Source of the DNA: Actinernus sp. WN-2022
Taxonomy: Eukaryota; Cnidaria; Anthozoa; Actiniaria; Actinernidae
Assembly (NCBI GenBank): GCA_030867875.1
Contig: JAOWCC010000019.1
Coordinates: forward strand, 75,296,861 to 75,360,860
Length of the DNA: 64,000 nt
Reading direction: 5' to 3'
This document shows positions 12,160-24,759 of the stretch, in pieces. Every line of letters starts with the position of its first letter. Positions within the stretch are counted from its first letter, which is position 1. The notes below the pieces were generated by a model. The model saw only the letters and a program-made list of their open reading frames with translations. It made no database searches and was not told the DNA's origin. The position numbers and the translations under genes were made by a program.

Positions 12160-13080
12160 TAAGAATACAATCAATGTTTGCTTATTTACAATTAGATAAT
12201 ACTAGTAATATTAATGATAACACTATAATGATATCAACAACAACAACAACAAATCATAATAAATAATAATAAATGTAGAGTATTTCTAAATATCGCACTT
12301 GCTAAGGTAAAATATATCTACATGTAGGTGACACACATGCTAATAGCACCATGTGCCATTGATGATAACGCAAGTTTATCTATTTTAGACTTGAAAATAA
12401 CCGGGGAAGAAATACAGGTAATACGAAATTTGTTAGGTAGGCTATTCCAGAGTCTAATTATTATGTAAGCAAAATAATTATGAAAATACTTAGACTTATA
12501 GTTTGACAACTGAAGAATCATATCTCCCCTACGATTGTATGTGCTAGCCTGGAATGAAAAGAATTGTTTGATATATTTTGGTGGGATGTTGTGGACACGA
12601 ATTGCGGTCGTTTCGACTCGTAGGCGATATGACTGGAATCTGTGGACACACTTGTGTAACAGTAGCAGAGACTGGACGTACCAGTGCCAGTGGTGCTCTT
12701 AGGGCTTATAAGCTCAACCATGTTCAATAATTAAGCTATCATATGAGGTAGTTTTTGCTAGTTTCAGCAATGTCCTGATGGCGTACTGGTTAGTCAGCTC
12801 GAGTTTATTGGATAGGCCAGGAGTTATGCCAACTAGAACTGTAGAATAATACTTTAAGTGTGGTAGAATAAAAGCCTTATATATTTGCTACCATAACTTA
12901 ATTCAGTTGGAATAAAGTTCCTGACCCTCCTCAACGTGGCTACTTTAGCATTAACCTTATTTGAAATCAACTTCACTTGCTTTTTAAAAGTAAGGTTACT
13001 GTCGATAGTTAGCCTGAGAAGTTCGATGTTATTAACAATGTTTAGAGGTGGACCATTTATTTCTGTGAACAACTGGTATT
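12160..13080 (-). mobile_element. CR1-like LINE fragment, 3' end of ORF2
   Basis: Minus-strand frames give pieces of a CR1-type ORF2. At 13072-12854 is IELLRLTIDSNLTFKKQVK, the post-catalytic reverse transcriptase segment (L-G-x-x-I-D-x-x-L-x-F). At 12521-12318 is AYIIIRLWNSLPNKFR followed by a FKSKI motif, the ORF2 C-terminus. The pieces are in different frames with stops, so the copy is dead. The 3' UTR runs to about 12160 and includes an (AAC)n/(TAA)n simple repeat. Confidence 0.65.
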
Positions 13081-13660
13081 AAATAATTTAAGGTTATTAG
13101 CTCCCGTCCCAGAGGAAAGACTTTATAGACTAAATAGGAAGTAAATGTCTAAGATATGAAGATATGTATCTAAACAACAAAAGTTAAAGGTTTCTTACCT
13201 CAAATTACTCACGCATTTGGCATTGATGAAGAAAGAAAAATTACGCGTACATCTTTCGTATCTTTTAGAACCGACGCCATTTTTATGTAAACTGAGCGCG
13301 AAAGGGCACTTGGGATACTAGTAGAGGAGACCTGGTACTAGCCAAAGAACCAGCGAATCAAATGAGCGAATGTCTGATGGCGTACACATGCTGACGTGAT
13401 AGGATTTAAATTTCCCGATGGCGAAGAAATCCGTTGAATGAGAATGCGGGCTGAAAATTCCAAAAATTGCACTTTCTTCCCGCACCGCATTAAGAAAATA
13501 ATGTTCTACTGTACTGCTTATTTTGTTAAGACCTTAATTCATCTGATGGAGAGGCTTAAGAAGGTCAAAACGAGTTATTGGGGCCTTGAGGCTTGAGCAT
13601 GAAGTATGAAGCATGGCGCCACACAGACAGCGAAACTAACGAAAGCCAAACGTTAAGGTC
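13080..13660. other. Non-coding stretch, nothing recognised
   Basis: No exon with splice sites, RNA gene or clear transposon end was found. It leads into the candidate exon at 13667. Confidence 0.4.
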
Positions 13661-13666
13661 GTAAGG

Positions 13667-13810
13667 ATGACTGACAGATGTTTTCCCTGGCCTACAGTGA
13701 TACCACCAAAGGCAAAGGTGATACCGCCTATTCCTCTCAAGTCCTTCGATTATACCTTTTTAGATCTGACGAAACATCCGTCGGACCTTCGACTTTTCAA
13801 GCCAACTTGA
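13667..13810 (+). CDS. Candidate 47-residue ORF, unknown function
   Basis: ATG 13667 to TGA 13808. The product starts MTDRCFPWPTVIPPKAKVIP and continues with a balanced, proline-rich composition and no low complexity, unlike the random frames around it. The ATG has a reasonable context (AAGGATGA). A GTAACT splice donor follows at 13901, so the stop may lie in a first exon with an intron in the 3' UTR. Alternatively, the overlapping frame from ATG 13678 may be the real one, since it stays open to that donor. I recognise no family. Confidence 0.3.
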   Translation: MTDRCFPWPTVIPPKAKVIPPIPLKSFDYTFLDLTKHPSDLRLFKPT

Positions 13811-14133
13811 GAATCATACTTCTTAGCAAGACGACGAGGTCGCAGCGTTGGCGTGTTTCACACCCTGGCCCCTGCCCCTGGTCCCGTACAGAAAAAAAAG
13901 GTAACTAGTTTGACACATTGGCATTTTTATCACCCAGTATTTTCCTGCCAAAGTGCTACTGTAGGTTCTCTTCTAATACAGCATTCACCCATGAAAGTCC
14001 ATCATTACAATAAAAATAATGTTCTACCTGTCTGAACATCGTGCTTACATGTAAAATATATAAAAAATATTGTAATAATAAATAACAATCTTAAACTAAC
14101 ACTAATACATTATTATCTAGCCAATTGCAACAT

Positions 14134-14308
14134 CAGGGTTCTCAGTAGATTTTCGTACAGGAGGGCATAAACTTTATACAGGTGCCACACTTCAGCATTT
14201 TTGTAAAAGTTAGCACACAAAGGCAAATTTCATAGCCAAAACAGGTGGCTACTTTCTCCTTGATAGGCAGTGGAATTCAATGGTTGCTGGCTTCTACTGA
14301 GAACCCCG
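14134..14308. mobile_element. hAT-like MITE
   Basis: Ends are CAGGGTTCTCAGTAGA and TCTACTGAGAACCCCG, 15 of 16 complementary. Flanks GCAACAT and GCTACAT resemble an imperfect 7-8 bp duplication. The ends resemble the element at 727-894. Confidence 0.5.
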
Positions 14309-14738
14309 CTACATACAAATGTATATAAGTAACACTGTCTTGTTAAAAAAGCAGTAATTAATAGTTCTAATAATAATATGCTAAAAACCATATTCTTTAA
14401 TCCTTTGTCTATATTTGTTGCTCATCATTGGATGCTCATCATATCTTTTAGGTGTTAAAATCACAGGTTTGGTATCGCTTAGGATGCTTACATTTGTAGT
14501 CAACACGGTATCTTTTAGAGTTGCATGTTTGCACAAAATATTGAAAAAGATATGTTAGCACCAGCACTATATTATGAGCCTGCCAGATGAGATGTAGACA
14601 TGTAGCTTTGGAACTGACATTGACAAATTTCAGAGATGCCATTGTCTTTGAATGGTATATTTTAGGAGTCAAAATTAAAGCTTGAGCCATGCCCAGATTG
14701 GTATCTTTTTGGAGTTGAATTCAATTTTCCACCCCTAT

Positions 14739-15394
14739 CATATGGGCCACGTCAGGCAAAAAGGGCCCGGACGACATTCAAGTTAAATAATTCCTACATA
14801 GGTGTTCCTAATAACAGGTTGAAGATTGTATTGTATTCTTGACGAGAAGCGCTACATATAAATGTCAGTTGCAAGAAATTGACAACACAAATCAGGGGTG
14901 AAATTTATGTGATTTTGATGCAAGGGCCCGATTACAAATATGACCACAAAAATTAGGAATCCTGTCAGAGGGGATGATTTTGATGTATGACATTCATTTA
15001 TACCTGCTGGCATTAAAGAGTATAAAATAAATAAGATGAACAAGATGATCACTTTTTGGCCAAAAAATGTCTTTTCTGCAGTCATTCTACTCCCCGTAGC
15101 TCATAATATGATTTTAACAACAGTACAAGTTATACCTTAAAACAATCGTCTGATGATAAGGAATCATTTGCGCCTGCTAAAATTGTGATCACACCCTCTT
15201 GTAAAAATATCGTAAATTTCGTCTTCGATTTCACTGGGCAATTTCATGAAATCAACACTACTTGATAGTAGCACAATGTGGCGCTCGCGATGCATATTGT
15301 GATCGCACCACAGGTATAGAAAACATGGTACAATTTCAAAATACATTTACATATTATGTCGTCCGGGCCCTTTTTGCCTGACGCGGCCCATATG
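14739..15394. mobile_element. Non-autonomous DNA transposon with 39-bp inverted repeats
   Basis: Left end CATATGGGCCACGTCAGGCA, continuing to GGACGACAT at 14777; the right end at 15356-15394 is its complement with one mismatch. The 655-bp element has no transposase. Target duplication is unclear because the ends overlap a CATATG palindrome. Confidence 0.7.
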
Positions 15395-15892
15395 TGACCC
15401 CCATGGGTACAGCCTTGGCTGTGAAACACACCATAAAATCTGGGCCACTGCCCACCTCAATCATGTAATCACAGAGTAGTTTGCTATGCTAGCCCGATTT
15501 GGAGAGACCGGACCAGCCGGACAAGCCTGCCTCGTGATCACGTGCATAATATTATTGTCCTTGTGGCAGCCATTTTAAACAATGACTTCCTACCAAAAAT
15601 GTTCACACCAATACCAAACTGAAACACAGCTTGGCAAACTGGGCCAGCCCACCTGAGTCATTTAATCAGGCTCTTGCTGGCATATACTGGAATATTTGGC
15701 TTAGTTTTAGGTGGTTTTGTGTTGGACTTCCTGGTCTGTTATGCATTAGTCAATTCCAGCGGTGCCCATCCCCCCTGGGCTAATCCCCAGGAATTTGTCA
15801 TTTTTTTCACAGTGGATACGAACAGGGTACTCTAATGCTCCACGGATGGGCACAAAATATTGCAACAAGCCCTGACTATGGAGACACAGTCA

Positions 15893-16940
15893 TTAACCCT
15901 TTCAGCCCCAAACATGACATTTGTTGTATTTTACTGGTTACTTGCTTTGAGGATTTCAGTCTGGCTAAGATGAAAGAGCAAGGCCCTGAGATTGCCACAC
16001 AACATAATGTATAGACATGCAAATGATCCTACTGAACTGCATTTAGGCATATTAAAATCGAATCATTCCAATGATCGAAATTCTACTTTCTTTGCAGAAG
16101 TTAACTACAGTTTACATTATATCATTTCAGAAAAAAAAAGACTAAAATCACACTTACAGAAAAAAATTGTTTTCCTCAGATACTAAATTTTCTTACAAAA
16201 ATGCATGTTTCACATCAAATATAGGCTTTCAAGTTTCCACTAACCTCACTTTCTGTCCCTGAACACTGAAACTTGCCCAGCATCAAGCCACCATTCCATA
16301 AGCACTTCAGAGCAAGCTAAATTCAACCACTCTGACCGCAAAGCATGCTGGGAAATCGAATTGACTGGCGGCATAGTACTCCCCCCTTCTTCATAATATA
16401 TACTTTAGTCTAAAGCCATTTCGACCAAATAGCTTCATAAAGGAATTAATGGCAAGTACAATGTAAATGTTGTCCAATATTCCCAAAACACTATGTAGGT
16501 GGCTCCAGACCCCCATTTATAAAGCCCACGCTAAAGTGACAGAAGACGTCCTGGCCCATTCATGAGTGGGAAATGAGGCTCTTTCTCCATCACAATAACA
16601 CTGGCACAGACTCGGTTCTTTGAGAAAGTGCTGATTGAAGCTCTCATCCGACTTTAATAATGATGTCCTCCAGCACTCTATAAATGGTGAAAAAGGCTTT
16701 AAAAAGCCTTAAATTCTCAGTATTCCTCCAAACAAACTTCCTGCCAGCTCCCTAGTAATCTGCAACTGCATGCTTTCAAAATGGCCGTCTAAAAACTTTG
16801 AGCCCCCAGTATTATAGGTCAGTTGAAAATTCCATGGTAAGAATGACTACAGTTTACTTAGGGGGGAGGGAGGGTGGGTGGGTTCTTTTTGGTCTAGAAA
16901 TAGCTACACATTAGTTCCAAAAGCTCGGGGCTGAAAGGGT
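15893..16940. mobile_element. TTAA-bounded element, ~1.05 kb
   Basis: The left end TTAACCCTTTCAGCCCC is the exact complement of the right end GGGGCTGAAAGGGTTAA. TTAA at both tips suggests TTAA-targeted insertion (piggyBac or similar). No transposase is seen. A truncated relative is at 1556-2118. Confidence 0.65.
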
Positions 16941-16944
16941 TAAG

Positions 16945-18200
16945 CAACATTTTGCAACTAATTTGTTTTAATGCCCATAGGTATTTTGACATCATTACAA
17001 CTTATTTTACAGTTCTCTCTATCTGTATACCAAGGCATGAAGTCTGAAAATAGGAGATTAAAGAATATGACCCACGTGCACATGATTGACTGGATAAAAT
17101 ATTATCCAAAACAATAATTATCGTAATATTGATGTCAGTAAATAATTTTAGCATTCAAACATGGACAAGGAGAGCATACATGTATATGTAACAGCATCAT
17201 TGTGAATGTTTCCTGCAAAAGGTCTATTCATTCACTTACTTTTGTACACATCCATTGGGTACTAAGTTATCCAATTACATATGAGTGATAGTTACAAAAT
17301 AAAAAATGAATCCACAAAGATTAGGTCGTTATTGTTCTATATGTGATTGGATAATCAATGCACAATGCATGCATAATAAAGTATGCAAATAAATTAACTT
17401 AGGGGTTACAAGTAATTTCTAAACTACTTTGGAAAGGTTACCTGCATTTATATGTACCCTAACTCTCTCTTCCAGGATTTGCAAAAAAACATCTTGTTAT
17501 TATAAATTTCATCTTCGTTTTGGCAGTTATATTGTAATTAGAAATTATAATTTATGGCATTTGAACATTTATCTTAGTTTATTATCCACTATTTCAGTGC
17601 CACATACAAGTTCAAGACCCAAAGGACAAAAACAAGAACAAGATGAAGGAATTGAAGGCATGGTTGAATTTAACTCAGTGTTGCTGTCAAAGAATGACAT
17701 TGCAAAACGTTAAGAACGAATTTCACCAGGACCTTCTAAATATAATTTTTAATTAACACTTTATTATAATTTGTTAAAATCAGTGTAGATACAGTCCACT
17801 ATCTCAAAATAGGTTGTCAAGGAAATGGCAAGTGACGAGTGAGTGAGACCAAAATTGATTGTGGTTGTAGCTAACACCAGGAGCCCATTACTAACACTCA
17901 GGAAAGTTGGTTTGTTTGGGGCCAAAAAGCCTCTGTCAGTAGAATAAAAAAATATTTCTACATTTCAAAGTTTGGATTAAACTACATTTATATAAGCAAT
18001 AATCCTTTGATGCTTGCAGTTTGCCGGCTATGACGTTTGTTAAAATAGGCAGGTGTATAATTACAATATGCACATGCAACACAGCCACTGACTATCGGCA
18101 ACCTTGCAATCTGCTTGATTGGCTAACTATGCACTCTCTATTTGCATTAGATCTAGCATGCACATGCAAATGATCACTGGGCATTTTACATTGGTGAGGG
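16945..18200. other. Non-coding stretch, nothing recognised
   Basis: AT-rich. A frame at 17429-17713 has no recognisable domain and no convincing splice context, so I do not call it a gene. Confidence 0.4.
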
Positions 18201-18204
18201 CTAA

Positions 18205-18455
18205 ATAGTCCAGTATTACCACTGAATGCAATGCCTACAGACGCATGTATGCAGGGTTAGCCTCATTCTGAAGTTAAACATAAATACCAGCGAGAAGGTG
18301 GAAAATGAGAAACTACAACAATACGCAGAGTTGTGAATAGCCCACCTTCTCGCTGGTATTCATGAATGTTTAACTTCAGAATGAGGCTAACCCTGCATAC
18401 ATGCGTCTGTAGTCCTTGCATTCAGCGGTAATTTTCGAATACGAAACTGGACTAT
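18205..18455. mobile_element. Foldback MITE, family 2 copy a
   Basis: Nearly the whole 251 bp folds back. The left arm TACAGACGCATGTATGCAGG continues to AACATAAATACCAGCGAGAA; the right arm is its complement. Outer ends are ATAGTCCAGT and ACTGGACTAT. The left arm lacks about 15 bp (TTTTCGAATACGAAAC) present in the right arm. Confidence 0.65.
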
Positions 18456-19208
18456 TGATAGAATGGTCAGGCTACATGATTATGCTGACACAATAATTAG
18501 AATACAATTAGACTAGTAATTATATATTGCTCCATTTCAGTTTCTCTAGACTTTGATAATGCCAGCTACAACAAAGCATGTAAAGCTGCTTCAAATGTCG
18601 TATACAAATATAGCTTAGGCCAATTAAACATTACAGACTGAGGTTTGTATGGCTAGGTGGCAAATTATATACAAACATCTTTAAATTTGGCTAAATTTTA
18701 TAGGACTAAATTTCTTGTTTAGTTTTTTCCTATTGCCTTCAAACTTGCCACATTTGCTAAATTTGGCCTTGTCTTTTGATTTACGTAATTTTCATATTGA
18801 TCAGCTCAAGTACGCATTGGGTTTTAGAAATGCACCATATAAGAATGTAAATATTATTATATTGTTATTAAGTGCAATTTATGTTAATTAATGAGGTAAA
18901 ATGTAAACTGAATTACGTATTCTGAAAACACCCTATGCTTGGTTAATTGCAATCAATCACCAGATAGTCGACAAACAAGATATGGCGGCCATGTTGGTTG
19001 ACAGCAACAAGAAGCCAACAACAAATATTTTGTTAACGTCGACCAACATGGCTGCTATGACATATGGTGCAAATGAAGAATAGAGTTGCTTGTCTATAAT
19101 TTCACAGTTCGGTTACCTGTTAGCAAAGTACTGGCTAAAAGCAGTGTCTAGTGAAATGTCAGTAGTATGAGTAATTATAAATCCTTTGATTCTAAAATCA
19201 CCACAACT

Positions 19209-19342
19209 AATAGAGTTTTGTATTAGAAAATTAACGCTGAATGCAATGACTACAGACACATGTATGCAGGCTAACCCTGTGTACATGCATTTGTAGTCAT
19301 TGCACTCAGCGGTAATTTTCGAATACGAAACTGGACTATTAA
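19209..19342. mobile_element. Foldback MITE, family 2 copy b
   Basis: A shorter relative of 18205-18455. Both share AACGCTGAATGCAATGACTA-type arms and the right end GTAATTTTCGAATACGAAAC followed by TGGACTATTA. It keeps the left-arm segment lost from copy a. Flanking TAA/TTA is compatible with a 3-bp target. Confidence 0.6.
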
Positions 19343-19463
19343 CAGCACCATTCATCACCTGTTTACTAACAGTGATAGTAATATATTTTGATTTATACAT
19401 GTCACATGTACATAAGAAAGGAAATCTTTATTAAAACTATATGATGTAAGCATAATTATTTTC

Positions 19464-19622
19464 CCACATACTTTCTTGCATTTGCAAATGTGTTTGTCCA
19501 ATCATATTCAAAAGCATCTCAACAAATACATGTGAACAAACGAAACCACAAAGTCATGACACTATTGAATATGATTGGACAATCACTGCATTTGCATGTA
19601 CATGGAAGTGTGTGAGAAAATA
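19464..19622. mobile_element. Inverted-repeat element
   Basis: The arm GTCCAATCATATTCAAAA pairs with TATTGAATATGATTGGAC. GCATTTGCAAATG pairs partly with CTGCATTTGCATG further out. Short, non-coding, MITE-like. Confidence 0.4.
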
Positions 19623-19766
19623 TGCAAGCACTCTGGCACTTCTCATTGTAATTAATGTAATATTAAATCGAATTAATGAAATGAAACTATGAATAATGAA
19701 TTCATTAATGCTTGACCTGGTTTACTGTATTAACAAAGGCTAAACAAATCCAGATAAAAACTGCAT

Positions 19767-20517
19767 TCATACCCACTTGTGGGGACATAGACATGATTAC
19801 ATGCCACACTTGTGTGAACCAGAGTGTAATACATGTGGTGGGGAACTGTTCAATATAAAATTATCATTTATTAATGTCGGATTCAGCTACATATACTGCT
19901 TAAAGTAGTTTTCTTTGAAATTTCTAGTGGGTGTTATGTAAGATTGAGTAATAATTCATCTTTTGGCCTGAGACAATGTACTGGTTCAAGTTTCCATGTT
20001 CCATTTAACAATTAAAATATGTTCTAAAACAATTGGTACAACTGGTGGTATATTAGACCAGGCCATGTGGGGTACAAATAGACTAATAAGATCTATGTGA
20101 GATTATGTCCTAAGAAAATATTGAAAATTGAAATAATCGTGAAACATGTCGGTCCCCACAAGTTGTGTATCTACATAATATCAACCCTGGGTGTAAACTA
20201 AAATGAAGCCCTTTGTAGCAAATCTAAAATTTGTTTCTTGAACTACCAATGATACTTAACAATTCCATGTAGGTGGCAAACCCATTGGAAGAAAATTGAT
20301 TTACACACCAAAAAATACTTGTGGGGACTTCACTCAAAAAACATACACACCAGTCACTTCTGGGGACTTCCATTTTTATTGTGGAAAACAGCTTGTCTCC
20401 TCAAATCCAGCATTTTGGAGACATGATACTTCTGGGGACCTGAAAATGTCCTCAGAAGTATTGAGGTCCCCACAAGTCTGGTGTGTAATCATGTCCATGT
20501 CCCCACAAGTGAGTATG
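19767..20517. mobile_element. DNA transposon remnant with CACTTGTGGGGACAT ends
   Basis: The left end TCATACCCACTTGTGGGGAC continues to ATAGACATGATTACA. The right end is the complement of TCATACTCACTTGTGGGGAC and what follows. Inside, ACTTSTGGGGAC recurs at about 20320, 20357 and 20430 as subterminal repeats, a likely transposase-binding pattern. No transposase frame is seen. Confidence 0.6.
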
Positions 20518-20979
20518 AGTACAAACTTACATACTTACTTACATACATACTTACTTACATACCAGTCCACTAGAACTCATACTAAAATCAGAATCAAAAA
20601 CCATTACCACTTTTAAATTGACTAATAGAATGAAACATGAAACATTTTCAGCTTTGTATCATCTTGAAGAAATCTAGGAAGAAACGGTATAACTCCATAC
20701 ATTGCACTTGATTCGCCTAAATTTACGTGACATTCTTTTGGGAGTTACCAGCGTAAAACAACATCAAAGCAACCCTAATTGCTTCTTTACTTTTGTAACT
20801 TGAATAACAAACTAAATAAATGATAAATTTTAACGATAGTTATTAAGTAACTAAATAGGTTGAGCGAGAGTATAAATATCACATAAATTTGAACAATTTT
20901 TGAAGGCATGTGTGAACTGAGCAACTTTTCTAAATAAATGTGACAAATGAGTTATAACTTCAATTCAGAGCAAAAATAC

Positions 20980-21232
20980 CTTCTTTCTCCAGTTGTAACT
21001 GATAGATAATTTCTTGCAAATCCTTCATTTCTTCTTCGTATTTTTTCATGCTGTTTGTTTTCCTCTTCTCCAGTCTTTCGACCGTTGTTGTAAGCGTTGC
21101 GTTCTCTCGCCGTTCACTACATGAAAAAGCTTTTCGTTTAGTTCTAGACGAGAAGTGATAACAAATCATCGCCTCTCTCTCGTTTTCTCTTGGCGGTCGG
21201 CAAATTTGCTTCATATTAGCACTCCACTCCAA
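20980..21232 (-). CDS. Candidate coiled-coil exon
   Basis: An open frame from ATG 21232 runs 84 codons to a splice donor (GAAG|GTATTTTTG, exon end 20980). The last 45 residues are strongly helical and charged (e.g. MKKYEEEMKDLQEIIYQLQL), with leucines spaced as in a coiled coil. The first 35 residues look less like protein, so translation could begin at an internal ATG (codon for the M of MKKYEE), or the exon could start at an acceptor ending TTCATGTAG near 21119. The rest of the gene was not found. No family is named. Confidence 0.4.
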
Positions 21233-21484
21233 ACTCGTCTCAGAATGTAGTACCTCAAGTTTAAAACACTGATCATTCGAATTTTTCTAACCAAAGTCTT
21301 ACTGTACGATATCACGCTCAATGTTTTCGCATGGTTGCTAGACACAAACAAAACATCCCCACTTTTAAGGTCGTTGTGTAGAATCCTACAGAATTGTTTT
21401 TCGCTATGGTTAATTGAAATGAGATCGAGAAAAACCTCGCGATTGGTCAGTGTCTTTGTTATTAGAGACAGGGGTGTCATTTGC

Positions 21485-22400
21485 TGTTGCTTGTTGTGGG
21501 GATAATTGGTCGAAGATTTCCCAGCTTTGAAAAATGTCTCACGTCCAGCACCATGGGGAATATTTTTTTCTAAAAAAGCGAAGGAACTATTGATTCGACA
21601 ACAGAAATATCGTTTTCAAAAACAATTGCAGTGCACATATTATTCTGTAAGCGTTGAATAAATTCCTCTCGACATGCATGTGTATACGGTGGGAGACCTG
21701 CTGATTTAGTTGTTATAAATATGTTTTGAATTCGAGATAATTGCATGTTTATTTTAAATTCGGTTAAATCAAATATAGTAATTTACTTAAATAATGTACG
21801 TATAAAAATACTGATCACTGGAGATACGATGCCCGATCTATCTGAAGCTCTATGTCCAATTATATTATTTATTTCAATGATCTCTGGTACGTCTGAAAGC
21901 AGTGAAGAATGTTGGAGACTTACAGTACTTTTACATGTCTTTATACATGTCAGAGCTACCGATAAAGCGGCTGATATACTTTAAGCAATTACATTAAATG
22001 TCTTTACTAACTGCCTATCACGAATATATTTATTTCTTTGTCAAAATCGCCTTAGTTTTTTCACATATGGATGTTTTGAACTTTCATGTTGCAAGACTTC
22101 ACTAACAACACTAGAAATTTGCATTTTGACAATGGTGGCAAACCTTTTGGAAACTGAACCTTTCCATGTTCACCCACCCGAAGTTATGGGACTTTGGTAA
22201 ATTTCAGAAGACCGGACAGGGTAAAGCCAAAACAAGCCTGAACCATTGAAATGAGAATGAAACTTGTTTGCTAACAATCGCAGCCGTCTGCACGAAGGTT
22301 CGGTTGCTTTTAAAAATCCTACCCTGGGCCTTACCAGAGATTTATTACCTCTTTATCTACACTAATTTAAGGCGCGAGTCAGCAAGGGGCGAAGCGATGA
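21485..22400. other. Non-coding stretch, nothing recognised
   Basis: No supported exon or transposon ends. Open frames here are short and compositionally random. Confidence 0.4.
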
Positions 22401-22407
22401 GAGGACG

Positions 22408-22561
22408 AGAGAATCTCACTTCCATTTTCGGATCTTCTCTATTTCACGTGGCATGATTCAACCAATCGTGACGGCGCTGACAGATCACGTGAAATAGAGA
22501 CCCAATCGGCAACAAGGTACAAATCTTGTACCTGATCCGAACATAGAGGTGAGATTCTCAC
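22408..22561. mobile_element. Nested-hairpin MITE
   Basis: GAGAATCTCACT at the left pairs with GGTGAGATTCTCAC at the right. Within it CTCTATTTCACGTG pairs with CACGTGAAATAGAG, and TTCGGATC with GATCCGAA. Non-coding. Confidence 0.45.
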
Positions 22562-22974
22562 CCGCCACCACCAGTTGTTCGAAAATAAGTTCAAAATATG
22601 TAGCCGAACCTTTGAAAGGGGAATACAAATTGTTGTCAACCATGACAGGGGTTGATGTCTGGAGTGAATATATTATGGTTCAGCTGATTTTTAGAATGAA
22701 CCTCTATGATGTGTTACATCATAGTTCTAGCGTTAGTTACGATCACGTACATGTATTTGAATAAAATCTCGACAGAAAACATAGATAACTGCCGGTATCG
22801 TAACCGACAGTTCATGTACTCTGTCTGTGGGTTTGTTACACCTGAGCCCAGTTGTCCGAAGCCCGATTAGCGCTAAGCCTGGATTAAGTCTTAACCCATG
22901 GTTTTGGTTCTCTTGGTAGAAGGTATTTGTTTCCAAATCTAGCACGACAAGAAGAAAAGTACTTGTTATTTCTC

Positions 22975-23155
22975 CTCTAGGAATAAGTGACTTCTACTTT
23001 CTGCAACATGTTGCTGAAACTTGCAACATGGAAATTCGTTGCGTGACAAGTTGCACGCGCGGGTGGTAATACGAGCAACATCGCGCTGCAACTCGCAACG
23101 TAACATTGTTGCGCGAGAAGTTGCAAGAAATGTTGCGCGTATTACTTCACCTTAA
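22975..23155. repeat. GTTGC/GCAAC-rich block preceding the satellite (copy 1)
   Basis: Dense short inverted motifs (GCAACATGTTGC, GTTGCGTGACAAGTTGC, GCAACTCGCAAC) end at ACCTTAAGGC, exactly where the 44-bp array begins. A related block at 24760-24912 also ends in ACCTTAAGGC before satellite units, so block plus array form a repeated module. Confidence 0.5.
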
Positions 23156-24240
23156 GGCTTCGCATCCGATTGGAAGGCGCGCGAGACTCGAATGACTAAG
23201 GCTTTGCATCTGATTGGATGGCACGCGAGACTCATGTGACCTAGGCTTCGCATCTGATTGGATGGCGCGCGAGACTCGAATGACTAAGGCTTTGCATCTG
23301 ATTGGATGGCGCGCGAGACTCATGTGACTAAGGCTTTGCATCTGATTGGATGGCGCGCGAGACTCATCTGACTAAGGCTTCGCATCTGATTGGATGGCGC
23401 GCGAGACTCATGTGACTAAGGCTTTGCATCTGATTGGATGGCGCGCGAGACTCATGTGACTAAGGCTTCGCATCTGATTGGATGGCGTGCGAGACTCATG
23501 TGACTAAGGCTTCGCATCTGATTGGATGGCGCGCGAGACTCATGTGACTAAGGCTTCGCATCTGATTGGATGGCGTGCGAGACTCATGTGACTAAGGCTT
23601 CGCATCTGATTGGATGGCGCGCGAGACTCATGTGACTAAGGCTTCGCATCTGATTGGATGGCGTGCGAGACTCATGTGACTAAGGCTTCGCATTTGATTG
23701 GATGGCGCGCGAGACTCATGACTAAGGCTTCGCATCTGATTGGATGGCGCGCGAGACTCATGTGACTAAGGCTTCGCATCTGATTGGATGGCGCGCGAGA
23801 CTCATGTGACTAAGGCTTCGCATCTGATTGGATGGCGCGCGAGACTCATGTGACTAAGGCTTCGCATCTGATTGGATGGCGCGCGAGACTCATCTGACTA
23901 AGGCTTCGCATCTGATTGGATGGCGTGCGAGACTCATGTGACTAAGGCTTCGCATCTGATTGGATGGCGCGCGAGACTCATGTGACTAAGGCTTCGCATC
24001 TGATTGGATGGCGTGCGAGACTCATAACTAAGGCTTCGCATCAGATTGGATGGCGCGCGAGACTCATGACTAAGGCTTCGCATCTGATTGGATGGCGCGC
24101 GAGACTCATGTGACTAAGGCTTTGCATCTGATTGGATGGCGCGCGAGACTCATGTGACTAAGGCTTTGCATCTGATTGGATGGCGCGCGAGACTCATGTG
24201 ACTAAGGCTTTGCATCTGATTGGATGGCGCGCGAGACTCT
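23152..24240. repeat. 44-bp satellite array, about 25 copies
   Basis: Unit AAGGCTTCGCATCTGATTGG followed by ATGGCGCGCGAGACTCATGTGACT. Variation is limited to a few sites (GCGCGC/GCGTGC, TTCGCA/TTTGCA, ATGTGACT/ATGACT), which indicates recent homogenisation. Each unit holds an ATTGG (inverted CCAAT) and a GGCGCGCGAGA block. 44 is not divisible by three, so it is not a coding repeat. Confidence 0.9.
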
Positions 24241-24361
24241 GTGGGGTGTTAGATGTACCAACGTTCTTTGCAACTTGCAATGCGATATACTTCAGCCCGC
24301 CGCCAGATAGTTACAATCTTCAGCAGAAACTCCTCAATACAATAAAAACAATTCAATTACA

Positions 24362-24715
24362 ACATATGGCAACATGGCCGCGGATCGCCATATGAAAGCG
24401 ATGTGTCTTTTACTGTTTTTAGAGTTGGAATATGAAGAAGAAAACGATAAAGAGACGCAGAACAACGTGGTTAAATCATGGACGACTGTTCAACTCACTC
24501 AACAGCTCAACCTTCTCTGCATCCGTCAACTTCGTATTTATATTTTCGGCGACGCCAAATAAGCTGTTTCCTTTGTCTACCTCTTCGCCGGGAAACGTAA
24601 ACAAATCCATCTTGGATTGCGGCGCGAATATCACCTTCTCTCCCCTCTCCCATTGGGCTATAGCTATGAGAATTTTGATTGGTTGTTTCGCCAAAATTGC
24701 AACACAAGTAAAGAG
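24362..24715 (+). mobile_element. Possible Harbinger-type transposase 5' remnant
   Basis: ATG 24374 opens a frame with the segment MCLLLFLELEYEEENDKE, then, after a frame change, RRRTTWLNHGRLF. A leucine-rich, acidic start followed by an Arg-Arg-Trp block recalls the N-terminus of PIF/Harbinger transposases. The resemblance is short and frameshifted; no catalytic domain is present. Confidence 0.25.
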
Positions 24716-24759
24716 GGATGTTGGTTAGGGTGAGCGCAGCGTTGCTAAAAGTAGAAAAT

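Noticed and set aside
23147..24240. CRISPR-like array at the 44-bp repeats
   Set aside because: Units are contiguous with no unique spacers. It is a tandem satellite in a eukaryotic genome.
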